A stretch of 32,872 nt of DNA. Origin: Acidimicrobiaceae bacterium (lineage in GTDB: Bacteria > Actinomycetota > Acidimicrobiia > Acidimicrobiales > RAAP-2). Location of the stretch: assembly GCA_003160635.1 (NCBI GenBank), contig PMLV01000275.1, positions 26,814 through 59,685 on the forward strand, read 5' to 3'. Each line of letters opens with the position of its first letter. Position 1 is the stretch's first letter. The notes under the pieces were generated by a model. The model was not told the origin of the DNA and searched no databases. It saw only the letters and a program-made list of their open reading frames with translations. Both the position numbers and the translations under genes were made by a program. Below, in pieces: positions 24,989 to 32,872 of the stretch.

Positions 24989-27573
24989 GTGACACCACAT
25001 GCGCTCGGTACGGCGTGGTACCGGTTTCGAGCCACGTTCAGCCAGCGGTGGGGTGCCTATCTGTCCGTCGTCCTCCTCATAGGGTTGGTCGGCGGAGTGG
25101 CCATGGGAGGCCTCGCCGCGGCTCGCCGCACCCAAGCGTCCTTCAGCACGTTCCTGGCCAGCACCAACCCACCGGACCTGGTCGTCACGATCTACGGAGC
25201 CAACGCAAACAACGCGTCGTCCAACCCCAACTATTCGCCCAGGCTGACCGACGAGATTGCGCACCTGCCCGATGTGCGCAACGTGAAGGCGGGGATATTG
25301 CTCTCTGCCGCACCGCTGCGGGCCGACGGTGCGCCTCGACTGGCATCGACCGCGTTGGCTTACCCGATCGCGAGTGTCGACGGCCTCTTTTTTGATCAAG
25401 ATCGAGTCGCAGTGACGCAGGGCCGGATGGCTGATCCCGCAAAAACCGACGAAATCATGATGACCCCTCTCGCGGCGCATCAGCTTGGCTTCCACGTGGG
25501 CGAGACGATCCCCTATGGCATCTATTCGCAAGCACAGGAAGAGGAACCGGGAATTGGCACCCCGCGTGTAGCGCCGACGATCCGGTTCAATGCAAAATTG
25601 GTAGGGCTTGCGACGTTGAGCTCGGAGATCGTCGAGGATGACATCGATCGTGTCCCGACATTCATCATCTTGACGCCGGCCCTGGTCCGAGAGGTACTGG
25701 CCCACGCAAAGCAGCAATTTTCGGGGGCAGAGACGTTCGGAATACAGACAGTCGATGGCAATCGCGACGTACCGGCAGTGGAGTCGGAGCTGGCCCGGCC
25801 GGTACCCCGCGGCGTCATCTCGACGGTACATGCCACCGCTCCAGTGGCGGCGAAGGCCGATCGAGCCATAAAGCCCATTGCCATCGCGCTCGGTGTGTTC
25901 GGCGGCGTCGCGCTCCTCGCTGCGTTACTGATTGCGGGCCAAGCGATTTCCCGACGAGTGCGCGCAGGTGCAGACGACGTGACGGTGCTCCGGTCCCTCG
26001 GCGCCGACCAGCTGACCGTCGCGGCAGACGGGCTGATAGGAATTCTCGGAGCCGTTGTGTGCGGGACGCTCTTGGCTGTCGGCGTGGCGGTGGCCCTCTC
26101 GCCACTTTCGCCATTGGGACCAGTGCGTGCGGTCTATCCGTCAGGAGGGGTCGCGGCAGATTGGGCCGTGTTGGGTTTCGGCGTGGTCGTGCTGATGGTC
26201 GGGCTCAGCGCGACTAGCCGTGCTCTTGACATTCTGGGGCTTGCCCCACCGCGTGGTACGCCGAGCCAGGCTTGCGCCCCCCGCAACGTCAAGGCTGGCC
26301 CAAGCCGGAGCGGCCGCCGGACTGCCCGTGTCGGGCGTCGTCGGAGTGCGCATGGCACTCGAATCGGGGAGTGGCCGGACGGCCATGCCGGTGCGGTCGG
26401 CGCTCCTCGGCACCGCGCTTGCCGTCGCACTGGCGGTGACCACCGTGACCTTTGGCAGCAGCCTGCAGACACTGGTGACGCACCCTCCCCTCTATGGCTG
26501 GAATTGGTCGTACATGTTGAGCCAGGTTGGTTCGGGGGGTGGCAATGTTCCCCCTCAGGCCTTTGCCCTGCTGGCCCGGGACCCCGACGTGGCGGCCTAC
26601 ACCGGGGTCTCGTACCAAGAAGCGGACATTGACGGACAGAACATCCCGTTCCTCTTTGGCCAAACGCACGCCAAGATCTCGCCGGCGATGCTTTCCGGCC
26701 ATGCCGTCGACAAGAAGAACCAGATCGTGCTCGGTGCGGCCACCATGGCACAGCTCCACAAGCGACTGGGCGACACCGTCACGGTCTCCTACGGCAGCGC
26801 CAAAGACGCTCCGATCTATGTCCCGCCCACGAAGCTCGTCATCGTCGGTACGGCCACCTTCCCGGCAGTGGGATTCGCCAGCATCGTGTCCGATCACACA
26901 TCCATGGGCACTGGAGCGTTCGTCTCGACTGCCACGTTGCCCGCCAAATTCCAGCAGGCCATGGAGAGTCCCGATCCGACGCTCAACGGACCGAATCTGG
27001 CGTTGGTGCGGTTACGCGCCGGTATCTCACCCTCGGTCGGATCGAAGGATCCGCAACGAATCGCCCGTGCCGCCAACAGAGCCTTCGCCGTAGTCCCCAA
27101 TGGGGGCGGTGCGGGTGACACGATCGCCGTGGTCGGTGTCCAACGCCCGGCCGAGATCGTCGACTACCGCACCATCGGCGTGACGCCCATCCTTCTCGTT
27201 TCGGGTCTCGCGCTGGGAGCCGTGACCGCACTGGCCCTGACCTTGACCGCATCGGTGCGCCGGCGCCGACGCGACCTGGCTTTGTTGAAGACGCTCGGCT
27301 TCACCCAACGCCAGCTCGCCGCCGCTGTCTCCTGGCAGGCTTCCGTCGCGGCCGTGGTGGGGATCGTGGTGGGCGTGCCCCTCGGCATCGTCCTCGGGCG
27401 ATGGTTATGGGTCCTGTTCGCCCGATTGATCTACGCCGTACCCGAACCCACCGTGCCGGTCTTGTGGGTGGCGCTCATCGCCCTCGGTGCTGTCGTCCTG
27501 GCCAATGTCGTCGCAGCCGTTCCCGCACGAAGTGCCGCGCGCGCCTACGGCCCTCATGCTCCGGGCTGAGTGA
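24989..27573 (+). pseudogene. FtsX/MacB-type permease (paralogue 3) with two frameshifts
   Basis: The reading from GTG 24989 (VTPHALGTAWYRFRATF) matches paralogues 1 and 2 until about 26212, then breaks. One extra base near 26213 restores the match: SA joins LAVLLTFWGLPHRVV, exactly in register with paralogue 1 (GTLAVVVAFRAAPHRVV). The second frame continues to the C terminus and breaks again near 27541, in a GCGCGCGC run. Adding one GC unit gives APTALMLRAE and a stop at 27571-27573, matching TSTALLLRAE in paralogue 2. The repaired protein would be 861 residues. As read, translation of the first part continues out of frame to 26632, and the second part ends at 27569. The rest of the sequence is well kept, so the decay is recent or these are sequencing errors. 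The Cys pair of the other paralogues is absent. Confidence 0.8.
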
Positions 27574-27597
27574 GGCTGCTGGCGCCGCACCCTCTCC

Positions 27598-28329
27598 TCA
27601 GGCCGACGTCGTCGGAGTGGTCGAGGGCGACGGCGCCTTCGACGTAAGGATGCGGCGTATCTGCTGCACGTCGTCTCGGGCCTTGGTGATGTTGCCATTC
27701 GCAGCCTGTACGGAACCACGTGACGCCGTCAGCAGGTCATGGTCGGCATTCCACTGCGAGGGTGTGTAGCCCAGCAACGTCGTGGCGACCGCTGCGGTGC
27801 CGTTCGTCGCTGATTGGATCTGGGCGTTCAGGTCGTCGATGAGGGGCTGCACGGCGGTTCGGTTTGATGGGTTCACGTGCGAGGCCGCTTTGGCCGAGAG
27901 GGTGGTGAGATCGGGGATCGTCGTGGCGTCGATGCCATCCGCCGTGGCGGCCAAGCGCGCAGCCGGGAGGACAAGAGCCAGCACGCGGTACGAGGTGAAG
28001 ATGGTCGATGCATCCGCTTGCGCTGTCGCGACGGTCGTATCGCCGGCGATCTTGGTTCCGAGCGCCTGGAGGGGTGCGATGTCAGCCTGCAGATACGACG
28101 CCAATGAAGCGCTGCTCGAGCCAAGGAGGCCGGTCCCATTGACCTTCGAGATGGCCGCATTGAGGTCATGCACCCGCAGCGTGATGGCGGCCGCCGCCTT
28201 CGCCTGGATGCCGGGAAGTGTGGTTGTGCCCGCACCGGGCGTCGCGGCGAACGCAGCCGCGCTGCCCAGTCCAACTAACGCGGCGGTGCCCAGCGCCACT
28301 GTTCCCAGAATGATTCTGTTCTTCGACAC
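27598..28329 (-). CDS. Small exported protein of unknown function
   Basis: This 243-residue protein starts at GTG 28329 with AGGAGG four bases upstream, a strong ribosome site. The first 29 residues are a signal peptide: a basic SKNR start, a hydrophobic GTVALGTAALVGLG core, and a likely cut after AAAFA. The rest is helix-rich, Ala/Thr/Asp-rich and without Cys, with ALGTKIAGDTTVATAQADAS and LIDDLNAQIQ segments, ending in a Pro/Ser/Thr tail. I do not recognise a named family. It diverges from an OmpR-type two-component pair across 156 bases containing two inverted repeats, so it may be a target or accessory of that system. It converges on the broken permease. Confidence 0.75.
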   Translation of the reverse strand: MSKNRIILGTVALGTAALVGLGSAAAFAATPGAGTTTLPGIQAKAAAAITLRVHDLNAAISKVNGTGLLGSSSASLASYLQADIAPLQALGTKIAGDTTVATAQADASTIFTSYRVLALVLPAARLAATADGIDATTIPDLTTLSAKAASHVNPSNRTAVQPLIDDLNAQIQSATNGTAAVATTLLGYTPSQWNADHDLLTASRGSVQAANGNITKARDDVQQIRRILTSKAPSPSTTPTTSA

Positions 28330-28399
28330 GGGTCCTCCTCTCCTGGGATCACGAGGTGACCCAGCGTTGTTCCTTCTCTGAGAGTGAGGTCGTTGCGTC

Positions 28400-28420
28400 A
28401 TGTTTGTGTGCGCCAAACAT
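28400..28420. promoter_or_regulatory. Inverted repeat upstream of the OmpR-type system
   Basis: ATGTTTG at 28400-28406 and CAAACAT at 28414-28420 are perfect reverse complements around seven bases. The site lies between the exported-protein gene and the response regulator, in AT-richer DNA than its surroundings, and is a candidate operator for either gene. Confidence 0.45.
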
Positions 28421-28444
28421 CATGGTTTTGTAATGGCTGCCCGA

Positions 28445-28470
28445 TTTACGCCCTTTTCGCTCCGTAAAGT
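28445..28470 (+). promoter_or_regulatory. Inverted repeat and -10-like box before the response regulator
   Basis: TTTACG at 28445-28450 and CGTAAA at 28463-28468 are perfect reverse complements 12 bases apart. The right arm overlaps TAAAGT (28465-28470), a possible -10 box that would place the mRNA start near 28477, close to the GTG at 28486. Binding here would cover the promoter, which suggests autoregulation. Confidence 0.4.
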
Positions 28471-28485
28471 GCGAGGCTTGGGGTC

Positions 28486-29163
28486 GTGGAAGAGCAACAC
28501 GGCACCGTGGTGGTGATTGAAGACGACCCCCATATTTCGGACCTCGTCGATCTGTACCTTCGTCGGGATGGCTATCGCGTGCTGCTCGCCCGAGACGGTG
28601 AGCAGGGCTTGAACCTCATCCAGCAGGAGGAGCCCTGGATCGTTGTTCTCGACGTGGGCCTCCCGGGCGAGCTCGACGGCTTCGATGTGTGTCGCCGCAT
28701 TCGGGCCAAGGGGAATCTTCCGGTCCTGTTCCTGACCGCCCGTGACGACGAGGTGGATCGCATTCTCGGGCTCGAGCTGGGGGCGGACGACTACCTGGTG
28801 AAGCCGTTCTCACCCCGCGAGTTGGTGGCCCGGGTGCGGGCCATCCTTCGCCGCACTCGGGACGTCGCCCCTCCGCAAGAAATCGTCAGCATCGGAGACC
28901 TCGAAGTGGACCTGCGGCGTCGCGAGGCTCGCCGCAGTGGAGAGGTTGTCCCTCTGACCACCCGCGAGTTCGATCTCCTCACCTTCTTGTCCGGGAACAT
29001 CGGTCTTGCCCTGTCGCGGCACCAGCTTCTCGAAGGCGTATGGGGTGCCGATTGGTATGGCGATGAACGCACGGTCGATGTCCATGTCGCCCAGCTCCGC
29101 AAGAAGCTGGGCGACAGCCTCCCACTGGCCACAGTGTGGGGCGTCGGTTATCGGTTCGGATGA
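28486..29163 (+). CDS. OmpR/PhoB-type response regulator
   Basis: The 225-residue protein has a receiver with D13-D14 in IEDDPH, phospho-acceptor D56 in VLDVGLPGE and K106 in LVKPFSP. A winged-helix DNA-binding domain follows from about residue 128 (IGDLEVDLRRREARR) to the end, with LTTREFDLLTFL and RTVDVHVAQLRKKLGD, the recognition-helix region. It is full length for the family. The start is GTG 28486. The partner kinase starts ten bases after its stop, so the pair is one operon. Confidence 0.93.
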   Translation: MEEQHGTVVVIEDDPHISDLVDLYLRRDGYRVLLARDGEQGLNLIQQEEPWIVVLDVGLPGELDGFDVCRRIRAKGNLPVLFLTARDDEVDRILGLELGADDYLVKPFSPRELVARVRAILRRTRDVAPPQEIVSIGDLEVDLRRREARRSGEVVPLTTREFDLLTFLSGNIGLALSRHQLLEGVWGADWYGDERTVDVHVAQLRKKLGDSLPLATVWGVGYRFG

Positions 29164-29173
29164 AGGGAACTCT

Positions 29174-30556
29174 GTGCGCCGCCGCCTGATGATGGCCTTT
29201 ATCGGACTCGTGGCCGGCGTGCTCATTATCGCCGGTGCGGGAAGCATCATCTTGACCCATAACGCGGCGCGCACACAGGCGATGCAGCAGTTGGTGACGG
29301 AGGCGGAATCACTTACTGCAGGGACGAGCCATACCCAGCGCCTTGTGGTGCTGCAAGCCGTGCGAAAAGTCCTGCGCCTCGAAGACGCGCGGTTTGTTCG
29401 AGTGAGTGCCCGGGGGATCGTGACTTCTGCGCTCCCGTCTGGCTTGACGTCGACGGAACTGAATCCGCAAGCCCTTCTGGCAGGGGACACCGTCTCGGGG
29501 CGGAATGGCAACTTTGTCTTTGCCGCCGCCCCGATCACGCTCACACCCCTCGAGCATGCGCAGCTCAGACTCGGCGGCCAGATCGCCGTCGTCCTGACCC
29601 GCGACGTGGGCGACGTCGGCCCAAGCTGGGGCTATTTCCTCGCGTCGGGAGGGCTCGCTCTGCTTGTTGCCGCGCTCGTCGCGTGGCAACTGAGCCGTCG
29701 CCTCTCCCGACCGATGGTCGAGGCCATGGAGGCGACGGCGCGCATCGCGGCGGGGAACCTCGACAGCCAGGTACCCCAAAGGGCCCACGACTATGCCGAG
29801 TCTGCGTCGTTGGCCCGTTCTATCAACGAGATGGCTCAGGCGCTCAAGGATGGGCGAAGCCGGGAACGGCATCTCCTCCTGTCGGTCTCGCACGACCTGC
29901 GAACGCCGCTCACTTCAATCCGCGGCTTTGCTGAGGCGATCACGGACGGTGCGGTCGAGGACACCTCGAAGGCGGCAGAGGTGATCATCGCGGAGTCCCG
30001 GCGGCTGGAGCGATTGGTCGGTGACCTGCTCGACCTGACAAAACTCGAATCCAGGCAGATGTCGATCAACGCGCGGCCAACCGATGTGGCGGAAGTCGTG
30101 CACACAACCGCGGAAGGATTCCGGCCTCCGGCCGAGAGGAGTGGCGTGAGCCTTGTGATAGAGGTGCCGCCGGACCCAGTGGGACCGATGCTGATCGACC
30201 CCGATCGCTTGGCGCAGATACTGGCCAATCTCCTTGAAAACGCGCTCGCATTCGCGCGCTCCCGCGTGACCGTTGTGCTGCGTGCCGGTTCCCCGGTGAT
30301 GCCCGAGACACAGATCATCACGGTGGAAGACGATGGTCCAGGCATCCTGCCCGCTGACGTCGAGCGAGTGTTCGAACGCTTCTACCAAGCCGATCACGGT
30401 CCGAGCCGCCGATTCGGGTCAGGGCTCGGATTGGCGATCGTCGCAGAGTTGGCCTCGGCCATGGACGCCACGACGCGGGCCGAGTCGCCTATCGACCGCA
30501 ACGGAGGGTCGCGCTTTACGGTGATCCTCGGGGCCAACAAGCAGGCACCCGGCTGA
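29174..30556 (+). CDS. HAMP-domain sensor histidine kinase
   Basis: This 460-residue kinase has a membrane helix at 7-28, an outer sensor domain at about 29-150 with no named fold, a second helix at 152-171 and a HAMP linker to about 230. The phospho-acceptor is H240 in SVSHDLRTPLTS. The ATPase domain has LANLLENALAFA, VEDDGPGI, a VFERFYQAD F-box and GSGLGLAIV. All catalytic motifs are intact. It is the cognate kinase of the OmpR-type regulator just upstream. The GTG at 29174 is preferred, with AAGGGA upstream, because it places the first helix at the N terminus. The signal is unknown. Confidence 0.93.
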   Translation: MRRRLMMAFIGLVAGVLIIAGAGSIILTHNAARTQAMQQLVTEAESLTAGTSHTQRLVVLQAVRKVLRLEDARFVRVSARGIVTSALPSGLTSTELNPQALLAGDTVSGRNGNFVFAAAPITLTPLEHAQLRLGGQIAVVLTRDVGDVGPSWGYFLASGGLALLVAALVAWQLSRRLSRPMVEAMEATARIAAGNLDSQVPQRAHDYAESASLARSINEMAQALKDGRSRERHLLLSVSHDLRTPLTSIRGFAEAITDGAVEDTSKAAEVIIAESRRLERLVGDLLDLTKLESRQMSINARPTDVAEVVHTTAEGFRPPAERSGVSLVIEVPPDPVGPMLIDPDRLAQILANLLENALAFARSRVTVVLRAGSPVMPETQIITVEDDGPGILPADVERVFERFYQADHGPSRRFGSGLGLAIVAELASAMDATTRAESPIDRNGGSRFTVILGANKQAPG

Positions 30557-30566
30557 CCCAGGGTCT

Positions 30567-30600
30567 CCATCTGGCCGTGCCACCAGGGCCTCCCAGATGG
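30567..30600. terminator. Hairpin between convergent genes
   Basis: CCATCTGG at 30567-30574 and CCAGATGG at 30593-30600 are perfect reverse complements around 18 bases. The hairpin lies between the stops of the histidine kinase and mscL genes and could end transcription from both sides. No strong T run follows. Confidence 0.5.
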
Positions 30601-30607
30601 CAGGCGA

Positions 30608-31036
30608 TCAGGCTGGACTCGGCGCGGCTGGCACATCGCTGCCGCAGAACTTGCACTTCGTCGCCGCGAGCGGCAGGCCACCGGACAGACAGCTCGGGCA
30701 TTCCTTGGTGGGAGCTGGGTCACCGAAGACCGTCGTTCCCCTTTTCTTCATATAGGCCCGGTAGGGAACGACCAGAACGAAGTACACGACGGCCATGAAG
30801 ATGATGAAGTACACGATGGCCGCAATGAACGCACCAAGGTCGATTCTCTGTCCGTTGATGGTCCACCCGAGGCCTTTGGCCGCGGCCCCGCCGCCACCCG
30901 TGGCGTTGATCAGTGGCGTGATGACGTTGTCGGTGAAGGCCTTGATGAGTGTGCTGAATGCAAGGGCGACAACGAGGCCGACCGCAATGACGATGAGGTC
31001 GCCCTGCATGAGGAAGTTCTTAAAGCCCTTGAGCAT
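30608..31036 (-). CDS. mscL: MscL mechanosensitive channel with C-terminal zinc ribbon
   Basis: MscL opens under membrane tension to release solutes during osmotic downshock. The 142-residue protein starts MLKGFKNFLMQGDLIVIAVG, the conserved N-terminal helix and pore-lining helix 1 (about 13-35), with the second membrane helix at about 68-92 (IAAIVYFIIFMAVVYFVLVV). The usual C-terminal helical bundle is replaced after about residue 105 by a zinc ribbon of pattern CPSC-x11-CKFC. This is unlike E. coli MscL and may sense metal or redox state or mediate contacts. The ATG at 31036 has AAGGAG seven bases upstream. The gene lies downstream of the universal stress protein on the same strand, with 118 bases between. 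Confidence 0.9.
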   Translation of the reverse strand: MLKGFKNFLMQGDLIVIAVGLVVALAFSTLIKAFTDNVITPLINATGGGGAAAKGLGWTINGQRIDLGAFIAAIVYFIIFMAVVYFVLVVPYRAYMKKRGTTVFGDPAPTKECPSCLSGGLPLAATKCKFCGSDVPAAPSPA

Positions 31037-31154
31037 CGTTCACTCCTTCGCTAGTGGTCCGTACGCCTCGACCCCCTCGGGCGCTGGAAGTACGAGGAAG
31101 ACGATAGTGACAATCGCTTCTCAGGTGGGAACCCTGTGGAAGTCCGGCGTCGCC

Positions 31155-31601
31155 CTAAGCCGCCGAGCGGTGTACCAGTACGGGGCAGTGAGCGTTCGTG
31201 GCGCAGAACTCGCTCACCGATCCGATGAGCATTCCGACGAACTCGCCGTGCCCACGACTCCCGACGACCAAGAGTTCCGCCCCCTTTGACGCCTCGACGA
31301 GGAGAGGGGCGGGATGCCCCTGCAGCACGCGTGTGGTTATCTGGATTGTGGGGTGTCGTGCCAGTACATCGGCTTCTGCCTCGGCGAGGGCTTTTTGCAC
31401 ATTCTGTTGCGGATCGAACCCGGTAGGAATGGGCACGGCCCAGCCAAAGGTCATCGGCCAATCCCATGTCGCGACGATCTGCAACGTCGAATTGGTCAGT
31501 TCGACCTGTCGCGCCGCCCACTCGAGGGCCTCCAGCGAGGCGGCAGAACCGTCGATTCCCACGACGATGCCAGTCGCCTTGGCTGCTCCCTCTGTCGCCA
31601 T
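31155..31601 (-). CDS. Universal stress protein (UspA family)
   Basis: This single-domain 148-residue UspA protein has the N-terminal strand IVVGIDGSAASLEALEWA with its nucleotide-contacting Asp, and a C-terminal ATP-binding motif GSRGHGEFVGMLIGSVSEF, fitting G-x2-G-x9-G-S/T. It is therefore likely of the ATP-binding type. These proteins help cells survive starvation, low oxygen or toxic stress by poorly known means. The ATG at 31601 has AGGAG eight bases upstream. It lies between the alcohol dehydrogenase and mscL genes, all on the minus strand, with gaps over 100 bases that could carry their own promoters. I found no DosR-type box there. Confidence 0.92.
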   Translation of the reverse strand: MATEGAAKATGIVVGIDGSAASLEALEWAARQVELTNSTLQIVATWDWPMTFGWAVPIPTGFDPQQNVQKALAEAEADVLARHPTIQITTRVLQGHPAPLLVEASKGAELLVVGSRGHGEFVGMLIGSVSEFCATNAHCPVLVHRSAA

Positions 31602-31731
31602 TACAGGCTCTCCTCTCGATCCTTCCCGACGGGGTCAATCTCAGGTCAGACCGTAGCCCTTCCCTGCTGCACGCTGCGCAACGGTGAACCTGCCGGCGAC
31701 CGTGACGGCCTGGCACAGACGTACCCGTCCG

Positions 31732-32754
31732 CTACTGCGATGGACGGACCAGGACTGCCGCACCATTGACACGATCTTGAGCCAGGTCGACAAGCGCAGC
31801 GTTGGCATCATCGAACGCATACGCACTGGTCGAGACGTTGATCCCGATCCGTGCCGCCGTTTCGAGGAACTCTGCCCCGTTCGCCCGCGTATTCGCCGTC
31901 ACGCTGCGCAGAGATCGTTCCTCGAAGAGATGACGGTCGTAGTTGAGCGACGGAATGTCGCTCAGATAGATCCCAGCAATCGCCAGGGTGCCGCCGCGGT
32001 CAAGCGCCTCCATGGCCCGCGGCACGATGGTTCCGACGGGCGCGAACAAAATGGCGGCATCCAACCGCTCGGGTGGCATGTCCGTCGCGTCCCCCGCGCT
32101 GCTCGCCCCAAGCTCGAGGGCGAGCTCGCGAGCGGCCGGAGACCGGGTCATGACATGGAGTCGGGCCCCCTCGGCGAGGGCAATCTGAGCGGTGAGGTGG
32201 GCTGACCCACCAAATCCATAGATTCCGAGACGGCCACCAGGCGGAAGGCCCGAACAGCGCAGGGCTCGGAAGCCGATGATGCCTGCGCAAAGGAGCGGCG
32301 CAGCCTCGATATCGCTGAAGACGTCAGGAATCGGATAGGCGTAACCCTCGTTGACGATCACGTACTCGGCGTAACCGCCATCGACGTCCCAGCCCGTGAA
32401 GCTGGGGTTCAGGCAGAGGTTCTCACGGCCACTGCGGCAGAAGCGGCAAAGCCCGCAGGTATGAGCCAACCACGGGACCCCAATGCGATCACCCGGGTTG
32501 AATCGGGTGGATTCGGGCCCGACCGCGTCGACCCGTCCCACGACCTCGTGGCCCGGAATGACCAAATGATGCCTGGGTGAAAGGTCGCCCTCCGCCAGAT
32601 GGAGGTCCGTACGACAGACGCCGCAGACGCTTACACGCACCCTGACCTGCCCGGTTCCCGGTTCTGGAACGTCCCGTTCCACGAGCGCAAGTGGATGCGT
32701 GCTCATCTGGCCCGGCACGTCGACCGCCCAAGCCCGCATCTTCCCTGCCGTCAC
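31732..32754 (-). CDS. Zinc-dependent alcohol dehydrogenase (AdhA-like)
   Basis: This 340-residue medium-chain dehydrogenase oxidises alcohols or reduces aldehydes with NAD(P). Catalytic zinc ligands are in CGVCRTDLH (C47) and GHE (H69-E70). The structural zinc uses C100, C103, C106 and C114 in the TCGLCRFCRSGRENLC block. The Rossmann motif GIYGFGGSAH lies near 185, and FTGWDVDGGYAEY is typical of the AdhA/Rv1862-like group. GTG 32754 is chosen because AAGGAG lies six bases upstream; an ATG at 32778 would add eight residues but lies before that ribosome site. Substrate cannot be set by reading. It is the first gene of the minus-strand stress group. Confidence 0.92.
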   Translation of the reverse strand: MTAGKMRAWAVDVPGQMSTHPLALVERDVPEPGTGQVRVRVSVCGVCRTDLHLAEGDLSPRHHLVIPGHEVVGRVDAVGPESTRFNPGDRIGVPWLAHTCGLCRFCRSGRENLCLNPSFTGWDVDGGYAEYVIVNEGYAYPIPDVFSDIEAAPLLCAGIIGFRALRCSGLPPGGRLGIYGFGGSAHLTAQIALAEGARLHVMTRSPAARELALELGASSAGDATDMPPERLDAAILFAPVGTIVPRAMEALDRGGTLAIAGIYLSDIPSLNYDRHLFEERSLRSVTANTRANGAEFLETAARIGINVSTSAYAFDDANAALVDLAQDRVNGAAVLVRPSQ

Positions 32755-32872
32755 GGCTCGCTCCTTCTCCCGCCCCATTCACTCTTTCACCGCTAGGTCT
32801 CCTCGACAACGTCGCCGGCGGACCGCCGAGGCCGTATCTATTCTCGATGCTGGCCCGGTTCGATAAGGCCGC

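Noticed and set aside
27574..27597. Possible terminator between the third permease and the exported protein
   Set aside because: Only an imperfect pairing of GGCTGAG with CTCAGGCC across a long loop; too weak to call.
31602..31731. Possible DosR-type box upstream of the universal stress protein
   Set aside because: Some GGGTCA-like pieces occur, but no GGGACT-type palindrome of the dormancy regulon is present.

Overview
This is GC-rich DNA with dense genes, many GTG starts, short spacers and overlapping stop/start codons. With a DUF2889 protein, actinobacterial-type DapC/KAT aminotransferase, PPK2, cydDC, NarL-type two-component proteins and a class III nucleotidyl cyclase, it suggests an actinobacterium. 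An uncultured Acidimicrobiia-like lineage is my guess from gene style only; no rRNA or marker gene is present to prove it. I see no tRNA, rRNA, CRISPR array, insertion sequence or phage gene. No gene-free gap exceeds 300 bases; the largest are 24771-24988 and 9835-10019.

Region 1 (1-6416) is metabolic and housekeeping. It holds the start of an unrecognised minus-strand gene, an EEP-family hydrolase, and a plus-strand run of aminotransferase, PhzF-like protein, NUDIX hydrolase, coiled-coil zinc-ribbon protein, histidine phosphatase and DUF2889 protein. A convergent polyphosphate kinase 2 follows. Region 2 (6485-10856) has cydD-cydC, the cytochrome bd assembly exporter, without cydAB, and a divergent dienelactone-hydrolase-like gene.

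Region 3 (10860-27573) is the most interesting part: two divergent gene runs that look like a cyclic-nucleotide signalling and ABC-transport island. The minus-strand run is a cNMP-binding-domain protein, an MBL-fold hydrolase, a phytoene-desaturase-like FAD oxidoreductase and a large FtsX/MacB-type permease. The plus-strand run is a receiver-cyclase fusion, a LolD/MacB-type ATPase, a second paralogous permease and a membrane histidine kinase. Between them lies a perfect 8-5-8 palindrome that could be a shared operator. The kinase faces two minus-strand response regulators, one receiver-only and one NarL/LuxR type. A third permease paralogue follows and carries two frameshifts. A plausible model is: the kinase phosphorylates the free receivers and/or the receiver-cyclase, the cyclase makes a cyclic nucleotide, the cNMP-binding protein senses it, the MBL enzyme might remove it, and the output is the permease system. 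This is inference from gene order and motifs.

Region 4 (27598-32872) has a small exported protein of unknown function divergent from an OmpR-type response regulator and its HAMP-type histidine kinase, then a minus-strand stress group: zinc alcohol dehydrogenase, universal stress protein and an MscL channel with an added C-terminal zinc ribbon.
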